Source: Cytidiella melzeri (taxonomy: Eukaryota > Basidiomycota > Agaricomycetes > Polyporales > Irpicaceae). Taken from it: a stretch of DNA of 64,000 bases. A model generated the notes under the pieces. That model ran no database searches. It worked only from the letters and a program-made list of their open reading frames with translations, and had not been told where the DNA came from. This document shows, piece after piece, positions 11,410-22,652 of the stretch (positions are counted from its first letter, which is position 1; every line of letters begins with the position of its first letter). Location of the stretch: assembly GCA_022592445.1 (NCBI GenBank), contig JABYQR010000043.1:62001-126000 (forward strand), given 5' to 3'. Both the position numbers and the translations under genes were made by a program.

Positions 11410-12230
11410 AATTTTCTTTGCTCCTGTGGCGACAGCACACGCACTTTCAGAGTTTGAGGTGTTTGGATTATCCCGTGGCCTCACTGCTTTGCGGGTTGTC
11501 TGTTGGTCCCGAACTTCCTGCCTCGAATCATGGCCGCGTACGCCTATTGACTTGGCTATTGTTAATCTCTTGAGGAGTTCATGTCGCAGGACTAACATCG
11601 GTAATCACCATGCTCAATTTCCTTAAGCGGGAGAGCAATCTGGCCACGCACCTGGCTTATTCCTTCGCCTACGTAGGAGCATGCCTGCGTGCGCTATGTT
11701 TCATGTTCGCATCTTCCTTTTTCATCCCGCGAGTGACAGACTGACCTCCGCGCCTACCAACCGTTCTTGATCATTCCATTGCCACAGTCACATCTCTTAA
11801 AAAAACAAAACATTATCGCACAATACCTACCACTGTAAACCCGAGCATTACAATATAACATTGAGCAAACTTTATCTCACACAATCTCTGTACCTGGAAA
11901 GTTATAAACACCCGACACCCGCGATAATGGTCCGCGGGCCACTTTATCTTGCATGGTAATACATTTTAATATCTCCGCCCACAGTATACATTGCAAGATA
12001 ATCTCGCCACCGGTAGTTTATATTGTCATACACATCAATGCAATGCTTTCAAGGCAGTAGTTCTTGCATTAGGGTGCATAGCAACAATGGCAATGGATTG
12101 AACAGCGCAATGGTGAGAACATCAGCTAATTAATAATACAGCGCAAGCATGGTGAAAGAAATAGTCAGGAATGCGAGAGCATTGCAGGCAGAGGTGGGTG
12201 TCATTGAATTGTAGCGACCGTGAAAGAAAA
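11410..12230. other. AT-rich non-coding stretch
   Basis: No supportable frame. It contains short AT-rich runs but no recognisable element ends. Confidence 0.4.
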
Positions 12231-12324
12231 CGAGAGTGTTTGTGCAAGATGACGTCCTGCGGGTGTTGGCTGCTTAACCATCAGGTGAGAATACAAGCGG
12301 TATCAGTACTGCGACTTACCTTAG

Positions 12325-12650
12325 GGCCACCCGTCGCCATACACAAGGCTTCAGCTGCTCGCACTCCTCGACGGTGTGGTTCGTGCAGAAGGCCCAGAGG
12401 GGGTGTGGTACCGCAGCAATGGCCCAATAGCTGGTTGGCATAAGTCTGTCAGCTTGAAGTCGTTTTCACACATGACTGCGAGGGCTCACCGACAGAGCAA
12501 GTGCGCGGCTTTGACCGGCGTCCAGTTTAACAGAGAGTGCCATGTTGAAAGGGCCGTTCCGAGCCGCACCCTTCGGGGCAGCGGAAGAGGCCCGGCTGTC
12601 GTGGCGTGCTTCAGCAGCGCAACTGTAAGTGTTGACAACCAAAGCCACTA
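12325..12650 (-). pseudogene. Possible exon remnants of an unrecognised minus-strand gene
   Basis: Two segments have exon-like borders. One reads RASSAAPKGAARNGPF and ends at a GTGAGC donor. The other reads YWAIAAVPHPLWAFCTNHT with further cysteines and ends at a GTAAGT donor. The phases of the two do not join cleanly. The segment ends close to the solo LTR inserted at 12,690, which may have cut the gene. No family recognised. Confidence 0.22.
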
Positions 12651-12689
12651 TGTGTCAGGTGGTGAACAGAGTGACCAACGTGGGGCTTG

Positions 12690-13448
12690 TGTCATGGATG
12701 GCCTGACTAGCCCTTAATTTTCGCAATTTACCTCTTGTTTTTATCTGTAAAACTCCGGGCTGCAGCTCAGTTGCAACCTTCTCTGCATACACTCCCTGTT
12801 CACGTCTATTAAGCGCCCGTATCACGTGGCTTAGATGCTCCACACGGTCACATTACTTGCTACTACGTCACACTGGCATGTGACTTAGCTTAAGTAAGAC
12901 CACATGGCTACAAGCACATGGCTCAGCCCATAGCTAGGGTTTGACGTCATAGATACTGTCCACATGGGCTCCTTATTGTTCTTTCCTTATTGTTCTCTTT
13001 ATGGAAGGATGTTCTCACAGGTGTGGGAATGGAATACAATAGTTGGTCTCCTTTTAGATAGATTCTCTCACGGGTAGAGTTCTTGGCAAGGTCTAGACAA
13101 TAGCTATTGTTCTCCTTTAGGTAGTTCTTTTGTTCTTCGTTCACATGGCTTCTTGCAAAGCCTGCCCTCAACATGGTCTGTGCGCAGGTCCCTGAAGTCT
13201 ATATATACTGCTGCATGTACGCTCCTAGCCCCCATCTCAACCTCTTGGTCTTTACTGGGCTAGGTAAGCAAATCCCCTCTGTACTACATAGCTGGTAGTC
13301 AGAATACTAACTTGGTCTTTACTGGGCTAGACAACTTGTATAAAGTCTGATAGCTGATGAGAGCACTGTGCTACACGCCTGCCACCACCTCCTCGTCGAT
13401 ATCCACTTCGTGTCCCTGTCTGTCACGTCGAGCCTTGTCTCCGTGTCA
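12690..13448 (+). mobile_element. Solo LTR A of the Gypsy-1 family
   Basis: 759 bp from TGTCATGG to CGTGTCA, homologous along its length to the LTRs of the element at 50,962-58,635. It is bordered by a perfect 5-bp target duplication GCTTG (12,685-12,689 and 13,449-13,453). The promoter (TATATATA at about 13,200) and the intron-like cassette 13,264-13,330 (67 nt, GTAAGC, TACTAAC, CTAG) are preserved. It arose by recombination between the two LTRs of a former complete copy. Confidence 0.95.
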
Positions 13449-13757
13449 GCTTGGACAATGACCAGGAGCACAGCACTGAAAACAAGATATCAGGTCACAG
13501 CCAACAAGAAAAATGAGAGAAATACATTCAAAGCCCAGCATGAGATGGCAATCGAGCAGGAGCCGCATCAGTGAGAATCGCGATCCGTTGCTTCATATAA
13601 GGGAGACATATCGAACAATTAGACGGATGCTGTCTCATGCGTTCGCAGATGACGATGAAAGGATCTACGCAGCACAACCTACGCTAGTGTTAAGAGTAGG
13701 CAACGCACGCTGAAGCCACCACAGCGTAGACTTGATGCATCATCCGACGGAGGTGTT

Positions 13758-15590
13758 TTACTGGTAATTGATACGACTGTCAGTACAGAGTATATTCATC
13801 ATAGCGGTAAACTTACGCAATGGACGAGGGTAAGAGCCACAGTCATAAATGTGCATGATGGTGCAGAAGGGATAACCGGAATCGATGCATGCGATTACAC
13901 CTGGCCAGTATCTTGTGCTTTGCGGTTGTGATGACCCTGCGGTTCTCCTGTATTCCGGTTCGGCTATGCAACTTACTGACTCGTTAATTGTGATTGTTGC
14001 TTCTGGACTCCCGCACCCTGGATCATAATCAGAACTGGGGGGGCTGGCTCTGAGTGATAAAGAATGGCATTGCCACTTAGCAGAGCAGGTGCAATCCCAA
14101 CAACCGTGCCTCAGAGGGCGAACACGTCCGAGAGGATGCCACTTGACAGCGTGCAAAGGATCGAGGGCATTCGCGGGAAGAACACACAATACAATCTTGC
14201 CTCTGATAAGTAGATTTAGCGAAGTAAAGAAGATATCACAAGTGATACTCACGCGACGTCGTCCCTAATGACTTCGGGGAGCTCACAGGCGACGAGACCT
14301 CCATCGGAAGTCACACCCGCCAATCTGTTCCTCTCACAGTGACAGAGGTTGGGAATAGCGGTGGCAGCTGGAGTAGGGTACGATCACTGCTCGAGCGCGA
14401 GATAACCCTGACACGACCTAAAAGTCCCGTTGTAGCATGTCACAACTCAGATCGGTGTAGCTTGCTTACCTTTCGACATTCTGTACGCTACCCAGTGAGT
14501 AGCTCCAATGGTGCTTCTAGGCAAGAAGGTCGAGTCCACTTTGACCAAGGCAATGGCCGTAGACTTGACGGTATCATGAGGAGCCTGAACCTCATCAAGC
14601 GGCTGAGAGACATCGAATATGATAGTCTGCTGCACAATGCTATACAAGATGTGTCAGGACTGTACGAGTTAGCCGCAAATTACCGCTGCTTACTTCGTGG
14701 TAGTTTTTCCCTTCATGACTTGGTTCTTGGCACAAGGCTCTTGACGGAACGAGCCAGGAACGTGCTGGTTGTTGTCCTTTGGTCCCGACTGGTAGTTACC
14801 CATACCAGCGGGTCCTATTGGCAATTCCGCAGACCGTCACTGCTGACGAGCCTGCGCGACTGGCTTGGGAGGCGATGCACAAGGCAAAGATGTGCCCTGC
14901 TGAGTGAGCTGTGGTGGCAGGGGTCGCGACCTGGTTGGTTCAGCGATCGGAGTAAGGTCCTCCTGAGGAGCATAGGGTCAAACTGAGCAGTCACAGACTG
15001 CGCAGGAGGCGGAAGGGACCCTTGTCCCCTTGTGAGCTGATCCATGAGGTTCTCAACAAATTTGCACTTAGGATCCATCGACACCGCAGTCCACGATGAT
15101 ACTTGGTCGGATGTACTAGGAGCGCTGGAAGGCTGAGTAGGTACTGGCTTTCTCTTCTGTTGCTGGGTAGCTGGAGGGTTTGAAAGGGCATCAAATGGAG
15201 AAATGAATTCAAATATCGGCCTTCCTCCTGGCGATGGTGGACGCTGCTGCTGAGGAGTCTCGCTCGCAGGAGTGGGGTCAAGAGAGATGAAAGAACTATT
15301 GCCGTAGAAATCGATCGATCCCTGGGACTGAGGGTCAATGTGAGAGGTGAGATAAGTCAGAGATGGTCTTCCTGAACCTACGGAGCCAACATCCGCTGGG
15401 CGTATTGCATGCAATGCGCATATAGGGAGTACTCACCCAGACATGAGCTGCTCAAGTAGAAACTTCCCCTGCGACTCACTCGAAGATGCTGGCGGTAATC
15501 TTGGCGCAGACCCCCGGGGTGTTGGATTTGGTTATTGGAGGTATGAATAGTCCTGAATCTGAGAATCAGCGTACACATGAAAATCAAGGG
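13758..15590 (-). pseudogene. EDC4/Ge-1-like WD40 protein, decayed copy
   Basis: Minus-strand exons with good splice sites but several frame breaks. In order: a proline/glutamine-rich N-terminal part (SIDFYGNSSFISLDPTP, FEFISPFDALS); GPAGMGNYQSGPKDNNQ; IIFDVSQPLDEVQAPHD, then STIGATHWVAYRMSKG; after a GTAAGC..TTTTAG intron GRVRVISRSSSDRTLLQLP; RLAGVTSDGGLVACELPE; and after another intron ANALDPLHAVKWHP. This order matches the WD40 region of enhancer of mRNA decapping 4 as I recall it. Stops after LRNCQ, a missing segment before RLAGV and a shift after KWHP make it non-functional. The C-terminal half is absent. Confidence 0.6.
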
Positions 15591-15599
15591 CAGAGACAG

Positions 15600-16032
15600 T
15601 CGTTAGAGGTGACGAGAGTGCAAAACAAGGCGCGTAAGCGCTTCGAGGCACGCAAAGTCACGTAGATCACACAGGTCACACATGTGACACTCATGGTGGC
15701 CAGCAGAAATAAATTGGTACTATGTGTTCACAGACAGTGCCCAGACGCGGTGTGACATGATGTGACAGCTGTAATAATGGTTAACAATGTAATATATTAC
15801 TGCCACTACTGCTTTACATTGAGTGCTGGGCCTTTACATTGGTTTAGACTTGATTACCGCATGCCACTTCGCCCTAACAATGCAATATAAAGAACCTGCC
15901 TTATGCGGACATCATTATAACGTCAAGCGCGCGCAATAAACCCCTGGCACGCAATATAAAGCGCGATAACATTTTGTTTATTTACCCGATGCAAGACGTT
16001 AGCTTGGATTGCCCGACTCGCCCAGAATTCGA
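15600..16032. other. Non-coding flank of Gypsy-2
   Basis: AT-rich, with short TCACATG/GTGACA runs. No frame or element end was recognised up to the target duplication CGACT at 16,033-16,037. Confidence 0.4.
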
Positions 16033-16037
16033 CGACT

Positions 16038-16366
16038 TGTAAACCTGCTGCAAGAGCGTGACCCCGCTGTGGGGTCATGACGTTCATTTCTGACTCTTTA
16101 CTCTTCTCATGACGTTCATCCCTTTCTCTTTGCTCTTCTCTGTAGTTCTCACCTTCCTATTGGACACCGTCTGAACCTCTATCGTAGTATAAATATTTGA
16201 ACTCTTTCAACGTTGTTTGGCCTCATCTCTTGCCCCGACGTTCAGGGTACGCCTATATACAACTTACATCCTACTACTGTAACTCATCTCTTGCCCCGAC
16301 ATTGAAGCAATCCAAACATCGTGCTCGTTTTGTCTTTCCGAGTGTTCACCGCTCATCGGGTTCACA
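16038..16366 (+). repeat. 5' LTR of Gypsy-2
   Basis: TATAAAT at 16,188-16,194 is the likely promoter. A 25-nt segment beginning CTCATCTCTTGCCCCGAC occurs twice (16,222-16,246 and 16,283-16,307) and brackets an intron-like 61-nt segment. Confidence 0.93.
16247..16307 (+). other. Intron-like cassette in Gypsy-2 leader
   Basis: Donor GTACGC directly after direct-repeat copy 1, branch-like CTGTAAC, and acceptor AG at the end of repeat copy 2. The 3' LTR has the same layout at 22,533-22,593. Confidence 0.5.
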
Positions 16367-18546
16367 CTTTTTTTAAACGATGCATCGATTTTCCTTGTTC
16401 CACGTCGTTGAGCTTTACGGCTCCCTTGTTCCGTTGTCCTTCGTTGCCTATCGCCGTTCGCACCATTGCCGTCCCTCATCGTCTCTCCGTTGTTACTCCG
16501 ACACACACACTGGCGTACACACGCGCCATTACCTGCCAAATAGAACAGAACAGGGAAGCGTTAAACGCGCTCCCATTCTTGCGCCTTGATCTGTTCGAAG
16601 ATGACTTTTCCGAAGACGAAGACTTCCCCCCCTCCACCGACAATGACCAGTACTCTTTCTCCAGTCCGTCGCTGTCCTCTATCACACCCAGTCCACCGAC
16701 ATCTCTGCCACAGTCCACTTCATCTTTGAGATTGACATCTCCATCACCTTTGTTTTCATCCCTTTTGTCGTTGTCATCCAACGATACATACACCTGCATA
16801 TCTCGCACTTCCGACATGAAAGAACTTGCTTGCGTAGAATCTAAAGGGACCAAGCACCCTCCGATCCTCACACCTGGTACTGTCACTCCAGCCATCCTCA
16901 TGCAATTTGAAGTTGCCGCGCTCCATCACTTCCGTGCAAAAGACGTCCCCGTCGACAAACACGTATCGACAGTTGCGCCTGGTTTCCAAGACACATCAAT
17001 TGCGCGCTGGTTTCTGAACAACAAGGACCGCCTCCATGCAATGGACATGAAGTCATTCATCAGCAAATTCCGCCAACGTTGGTATGAGACAAACTGGGCC
17101 GATAAGATCAAGACAAGAATTGTACAGAACTTCATGGCTGAAGCCAACTCGTTCCAATCTTGGATCGAAGACATTGAGGACCAGAACAGTACCATACACT
17201 TCACCCCTGCCCATATGTCAACTGCCAACCTCCGCTCTCTCCTTGATACCCACGTTTGCGAAAAACTTTGCGAATCCTGCTACTCCGACAATGGCAAGTC
17301 ACTAGCCACCTTCGACGAACTCAAACAAGCCTTACGCCTTGAGGACGAGAAACACCGCACCTTCCTATGTGACCTGTTGAACGCTACTCGACGCTATCCA
17401 CCTGGTATTTCTCTTGCTGGTAAACCTCCTCTCGCTGCGCGAATCTCTGATTGTCCCCCGCTCGAGTCTTGCATCAACATGTCTACTTCTGATACTAAAG
17501 GCAGTCTCCCTACGTGTGTTAAACCACCTCCCTTGACCAATGGAGAACGTAGGTACCTCAACTCCACCCAAGGCTGCTACAAGTGTCGGAAGCCAAATGT
17601 ATCTCATCTGGTGAATGCATGTCCTAACGGTTACCCGGACGCTAAGACTTACGTTCCCCTGGTTTCTCCGGACTGGCAGCCACCACCTTGTACAAACGCA
17701 ACAACCTCCGCTTCTAATACGACTCGTGTTGCGGCCGTGGAGACCAGTACCAAACAGGAAGAAGTTTACCCTGTTGGGGCGTTTGACTACTCTGAAACGC
17801 CACCTGCTCGACGATGGTCTGTTCTTAGCGAAGGCGACACTACGGACGAAGACGCGTACGTCCCTCCCCTCACATGTTCCCACATCCATTGGGATGCCCT
17901 CGTCCACCCTTCCTCTGCTCCCACCTCTCCTATTCGCATGCTGATTGACTCCGGGGCCCCTGCTATTCTAGTTGACGACGCCCTCGTGACCCCGCTCGGT
18001 CTACGTTGCAGACCGCTTCCCAAGTCTAAAGCATTTGGTACGGCATGGGGTGGAGAGAGGCAGGTAGCCACGGAGTGGGTGAAGTTCAAGGTTTTGAATC
18101 AGCAACTTTCTTCGTCGTCTCGCACATGTAGAGCAATCGTTGTCAAGGGAATTTTTGTCCCAGTAATACTAGGTCTACCTTTCTTTTCCGTCAACCATTG
18201 TTCCATCGACCCGGTTTGCAAAACTGTTATCCAACAAAGCGACAACCTGGATATAATCAACCATCCACCACCAATTCCACCGCTTGACCTTGACCAACGC
18301 TCACCTCGACAGGGTCTCACAGATTGCCAGAACGCTGCCACCAATGCAAACAAACAACCACTATTACAAGAAACTCTGCGCCGCACTTCATACAAAGATA
18401 CCCTTCGACAACTTCTTCTCAAACGACCTCGGAAACCACCTACAGACGATGATTCGAATGACTCTCACTCTTTAAACCGCACTAAGAACAAAGTTGCTGC
18501 AATTCGAGATTGTATTGACGAACTTGCTGGCAAAGCAACACTATAA
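16321..18546 (+). CDS. Gypsy-2 gag-protease polyprotein
   Basis: A 741-codon frame opens inside the 5' LTR with no early in-frame ATG, so its true start is unclear; the first in-frame ATG is near 16,816. The N-terminal region is acidic and serine rich (LFEDDFSEDEDF). A gag domain follows (FEVAALHHFRAKDVPVDKHV; WIEDIEDQNSTIHF). The zinc knuckle CYKCRKPNVSHLVNAC has the unusual CX2CX6HX4C spacing seen in basidiomycete elements. A retropepsin active site MLIDSGAPAIL lies near 17,940, with LGLPFFSVNHC as its C-terminal part. The frame ends at TAA 18,544-18,546, after which the same frame continues into pol, so this stop is probably a mutation. Confidence 0.85.
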   Translation: MLVLSFRVFTAHRVHTFFKRCIDFPCSTSLSFTAPLFRCPSLPIAVRTIAVPHRLSVVTPTHTLAYTRAITCQIEQNREALNALPFLRLDLFEDDFSEDEDFPPSTDNDQYSFSSPSLSSITPSPPTSLPQSTSSLRLTSPSPLFSSLLSLSSNDTYTCISRTSDMKELACVESKGTKHPPILTPGTVTPAILMQFEVAALHHFRAKDVPVDKHVSTVAPGFQDTSIARWFLNNKDRLHAMDMKSFISKFRQRWYETNWADKIKTRIVQNFMAEANSFQSWIEDIEDQNSTIHFTPAHMSTANLRSLLDTHVCEKLCESCYSDNGKSLATFDELKQALRLEDEKHRTFLCDLLNATRRYPPGISLAGKPPLAARISDCPPLESCINMSTSDTKGSLPTCVKPPPLTNGERRYLNSTQGCYKCRKPNVSHLVNACPNGYPDAKTYVPLVSPDWQPPPCTNATTSASNTTRVAAVETSTKQEEVYPVGAFDYSETPPARRWSVLSEGDTTDEDAYVPPLTCSHIHWDALVHPSSAPTSPIRMLIDSGAPAILVDDALVTPLGLRCRPLPKSKAFGTAWGGERQVATEWVKFKVLNQQLSSSSRTCRAIVVKGIFVPVILGLPFFSVNHCSIDPVCKTVIQQSDNLDIINHPPPIPPLDLDQRSPRQGLTDCQNAATNANKQPLLQETLRRTSYKDTLRQLLLKRPRKPPTDDDSNDSHSLNRTKNKVAAIRDCIDELAGKATL

Positions 18547-18629
18547 CGCGAAAACAACTGCATACAAAGGCACTTTGCCGACCTCTTCCCTGAAGACATC
18601 CCACACATTTCTAGCTTACCGACTGATGT

Positions 18630-19304
18630 TGACACAGAGACGGGGCTTGACGTGACAGACAGGGACACGGTGTGGATATCAACGAGGAGGTAATGGCAGG
18701 CGTGTAGCACAGTGCTCTCACCAGCTATCAGACTTTATACAAGTATCTAGCCCAGTAAAGACCAAGAGGTCGACATGGGGGCTAGGAGCATACATGCAGC
18801 TGCTTATATAGACTTCAGGGACCTGCGCACAGACCATGTTAAGGGCAGGCTTTGCAAGAAGCCGTGTGAACAAAGAACAAAAGAACTACCTAAAGGAGAA
18901 CAATAGCTATTGTCTAGACCTTGCCAAGAACTCTACTCATGAGAGAATCTATCTAAAAGGAGACCAACTATTGTATTCCATTCCCACACCTGTGAGAACA
19001 TCCTTCCATAAAGAGAACAAAAGGAGTCCATGTGAACGGTATCTATGACGTCAAACCCTAGCTATGGGCTGAGCCATGTGGTTGTAGCCATGTGGTCTTA
19101 CTTAAGCTAAGTCACATGCCAGTGTGACATAGTAGCAAGTAACGTGACCGTGTGGAGCATCTAAGCCACGTGATACGTGCGCTTAATAGACGTGCAAAGG
19201 AGTTTATGCAGAGAAGGTTGCAACTGAGCTGCAGCCCGGAGTTTTACAGATAAAAACAAGAGGTAAATTGCAAAAATTAAGGGCTAGTCAGGCCATCCAT
19301 GACA
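18630..19304 (-). mobile_element. Solo LTR B of the Gypsy-1 family, inserted in Gypsy-2 pol
   Basis: 675-bp inverted copy (TGACACAG..CATCCATGACA on the plus strand) with perfect 5-bp target duplication GATGT (18,625-18,629 and 19,305-19,309). Removing it and one target copy rejoins the Gypsy-2 frame as PTDVYHQFRLID. It has a single copy of CTTGGTCTTTACTGGGCTAG (complement, 18,747-18,766) and lacks precisely the 67-nt cassette present in the other LTRs of the family. A further deletion of about 16 bp lies near 19,020. Confidence 0.95.
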
Positions 19305-21190
19305 GATGTTTACCACCAATTTCGCCTCATTGACTCTAACGCTGTCATTGCGCGACGCCAATACAATTGTCCAAAGAAATATTGTGATACATGGCAAACA
19401 TTGCTCAATCAACATCTCGAAGCTGGCCGAATTCGACCTTCCCCCAGCCCATACGCATCCCCCGCCTTCCTCATTCCAAAGTCCGAACCCTCTGCCATGC
19501 CACATTGGGTCAACGATTACCGTGTACTCAATGCCAACACCGTTCCAGACGCTCACACTCTGCCTCTCATCAGCAACATTTTATTTGACTGCGCAAAAGG
19601 TCGCTTCTGGGCCAAGATTGACATGACGAACAGCTTCTTCCAAACTCGAGTACATTCGGACGACATCCCACTCACGGCTGTAAACACCCCCTTTGGTCTA
19701 TACGAGTGGACGGTAATGCCGCAAGGCTGTTGGAACGCTCCTGCGACTCATCAGCGGCGAATGTTCAACGCGCTGCAAGACTTCATTGGCACTATCTGTC
19801 ACGTGTACCTGGACGACATCATCATCTGGTTGTTCACTCTGGAAGAACAACGCCAAAACGTCGAAACGGTCCTCACCGCCTTACGTCGTCACTCGCTATA
19901 CTGCTCACCCAAAAAGACAAATCTATTCTGCGTCGAGCTTGATTTTCTGGGTCATCATATCTCTCGGCGTGGTGTTGAAGCAGACAACAGAAAAGTCGAA
20001 AAAGTCCTGTCTTGGCCTACACCTCAGTCAACCTCCGATGTCTTGTCATTTCTGGGCTTGGTTTGTTATATTGCGAATTTCCTCCCTACACTCGCAAAAC
20101 ATGCCCGTCTTTTGCACCAACTCACGACACATGAATTGCAAAAGAACTTCTGCTGGACTGCCACTCACGACGCCGCCTTCCAAGTGGTCAAGGATCTCGT
20201 CGTCTCTCGCAAATGTCTCACTGTGATAGACCATCAAAACCTGGGCGACAATAAAATCTTTGTGGCATGCGACGCTTCTGACTATTGTTCTGGTGCTGTT
20301 CTATTGTATGGACCCTCCCTCGAGAGTGCGCAACCTGTTGCTTTCGAGAGTCAGACCTTCAAGGCCGCTGAACTCAACTATCCGGTACACGAAAAAGAAC
20401 CACTTGCGATTGTTCGTGCCCTCCCCAAGTGGCGCGTTGAGCTTCTCGGCGTCCCCTTCCAGGTCCTCACTGACCACCGCACACTGGAAAACTTCGGAGT
20501 ACAACAACATCTTTTGCAACGGCAAGCGCGATGGCAAGAACTTCTTGGGAAACACGACTTTTCTATCAAGTACATCCCTGGCAAAGATAACGGCCCCCCC
20601 GACGCCATGTCTCGCCACCCTGTCACTATGCCGCAAGCCCGCTCTGACGCTAGCCTCGCTGTTGGTGCCGCCTCTCATCTGTCTATCTCACTCGATGCCT
20701 CCTACATTCAGCACATCAAGGACAGCTACACAGAAGATCCTTGGACTAAAACCTCGTCAACTCCCTTTGGAACGGCCATACCAAGTTGGAGTGCACGCCT
20801 GGCAAATGTGCCAAAGATTTTTTGCACGCCCTGTGCGCCGGTTGGCTCGACGGTCACACGTCAAATGATTTAACTGTACGCAACGGACTGTTGTATCTCA
20901 CCAATCGTCTTCTCATACCAAACACACGACATGTTTGAGAAAAGCTCTTCCGGCTGGCCCACGACTCTCTTGGACACTTTGGTGCAGACAAATCTTACGC
21001 TGCGCTACGCTCTGACTACTTTTGGTTGCACATGCGTAAGCAGCTGGAGGAACTGTACATCCCGATGTGCGAACAATGTCAAAGGAACAAATCTGCCAAC
21101 CACAAGCCTCGTGGACCTTTGCACCCTCTTCCTGTACCTGACCGCCGCTGTTCCTCTGTCGCCATAGACTTCGTTGGACCCTTACCGGAC

Positions 21191-21242
21191 GATGATAGTT
21201 ACAACTGCATCATCACGATGATAGTTACAACTGCATCATCAC
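21191..21242 (+). repeat. 26-bp tandem duplication in integrase
   Basis: Two perfect adjacent copies of a 26-bp unit starting GATGATAGTTACAACTGC. 26 is not a multiple of three, so it breaks the frame between the first two integrase catalytic Asp codons. Confidence 0.95.
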
Positions 21243-22323
21243 GATGACTTGCTGACTGAACTCCGATTTTTGTGCAATCCCTACTCAAACTCACATCTCG
21301 GCTGAGGACTTCGCTGGTTTGTTCTTCACACACTGGTATTGTGAAAACGGCCTCCCAGACAACATTGTCTCTGATTGCAACAAACTGTTCGTCTCCAAAT
21401 TCTGGAAGGCCTTACACGCATTAACCGGGGTCTCGCTGAAATTGTCCACATTGTACCACCCTGAAACCGACGGAGCGAGCAAACATACAAACAAAACAAT
21501 CATACAGGCCTTGCGATACCACGTTGAACGCAACCAGAAGGGTTGGGTTAAAGCGCTCCCGCTTGTACGGTTCAATTACATGAACACGGTCAACGCGTCC
21601 ACGGGTTTCTCAGCCTTCCACTTGCGTTACGGTTGTTCACCCAGGATCATTCCACCTCTGTTGAGGGCATCCACTAAATCTATCACCTCTACGTTTGGTG
21701 ATGATACCTTTAACGCAAGACTGCTGTTAGACTGAATCAACTGCAATGTACTCGAGGCGCAAGACAATCTTTTACTCGCGAAAGCGCAGCAGTCTTGTCA
21801 GGCGAACAAGCATCGTGGGAACAAGATCGTGTACAACGTTGGCGACAAGGTCCTCCTATCCACATTCCATCGACGGCGTGACTACGTTAGGAGAGGAGAC
21901 AACTGAGTCGCAAAATTTATGGTACACTACAATGGTCCTTACACCGTTCTCGAATCCTGGCCGGACACGTCCACCTACCGTCTCAATCTCCCTAAGCACA
22001 TGCGCGCATTCCTATCTTTCCATGCATTGTTGCTCAAGCCCTTCAAGTGAAACAACGGCACATTGTTTCCTGAACGGGAATACGAATGACCTGGGCCCAT
22101 TGCCACCCCGGATGGACCTGAACACGTCGTTGAACGCATCCTGGACCGCATGCCGATCAGACGCGGTTTCTGCTACCTCGTGCAATGGAAAGGTTTCAGG
22201 CCTGAAGACAACGAGTGGCTACCTGGGTCACAAGTCAAAGACCTTGCCGTACTGGACTCGTTTCTGCAAGAAAACGACCTGCCGGATCCAAAGACTTGCT
22301 CAATTCTTCTGGACGGGGGAGAG

Positions 22324-22652
22324 TGTAAACCTGCTGCAAGAGTGTGACCCTGCTGTGGGGTCATGACGTTCATTTCTGACTCTTTACTCTTCTCATGACG
22401 TTCATCCCTTCCTCTTTGCTCTTCTCTGTAGTTCTCACCTTCCTATTGGACACCGTCTGAACCTCTATCGTAGTATAAATATTTGAACTCTTTCAACGTC
22501 GTTTGGCCTCATCTCTTGCCCCGACGTTGAAGGTACGCCTATATACAACTTACATCCTACTATTGTAACTCATCTCTTGTCCCGACGTTGAAGCAATCCA
22601 AACATCGTGCTTGTTTTGTTTTTCCAAGTGTTCCCCGCTCATCGGGTTCACA
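22324..22652 (+). repeat. 3' LTR of Gypsy-2
   Basis: Same 329-bp length as the 5' LTR. The leader direct repeats end GAAG in both copies here, giving AAG|GTACGC at the donor and GAAG at the acceptor. Followed by target copy CAACT (22,653-22,657). Confidence 0.93.

Larger units (their letters stand above)
18547..22347 (+). pseudogene. Gypsy-2 pol: reverse transcriptase, RNase H, integrase, chromodomain (broken)
   Basis: The reverse transcriptase frame runs from about 18,547, interrupted by solo LTR B, to 20,873. It shows KIDMTNSFFQTRVH, PQGCWNAPATHQRRM and the catalytic VYLDDIIIW, then RNase H (VACDASDYCSGAVL) and the tether YIPGKDNGPPDAMSRH. Integrase continues in shifted frames: CEQCQRNKSANHK, first Asp in VAIDFVGPL, second Asp in NIVSDCNKLF, and a position reading DGASKHTNKT where the third catalytic residue is normally Glu. 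A 26-bp perfect tandem duplication (21,191-21,242) shifts the frame. A chromodomain (YLVQWKGFRPEDNEWLPGSQ) closes the ORF near 22,347. The element cannot encode a working integrase. Confidence 0.9.
16038..22652 (+). mobile_element. Gypsy-2: degenerate Ty3/Gypsy chromovirus
   Basis: Two 329-bp LTRs (16,038-16,366 and 22,324-22,652, TGTAAACC..GGGTTCACA) flank gag-protease, reverse transcriptase-RNase H, integrase and chromodomain sequence in that order. Target-site copies CGACT/CAACT differ by one transition. The LTRs differ at roughly 14 of 329 positions, mostly C/T or G/A, so the insertion is old. A polypurine tract (GACGGGGGAGAG) abuts the 3' LTR. A solo LTR of another family sits at 18,630-19,304. 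Confidence 0.95.

Noticed and set aside
16367..16400. Self-primer or tRNA primer site for Gypsy-2
   Set aside because: The sequence after the 5' LTR (CTTTTTTTAAACGATGC) is not complementary to the predicted RNA start and has no tRNA-like TGG start.
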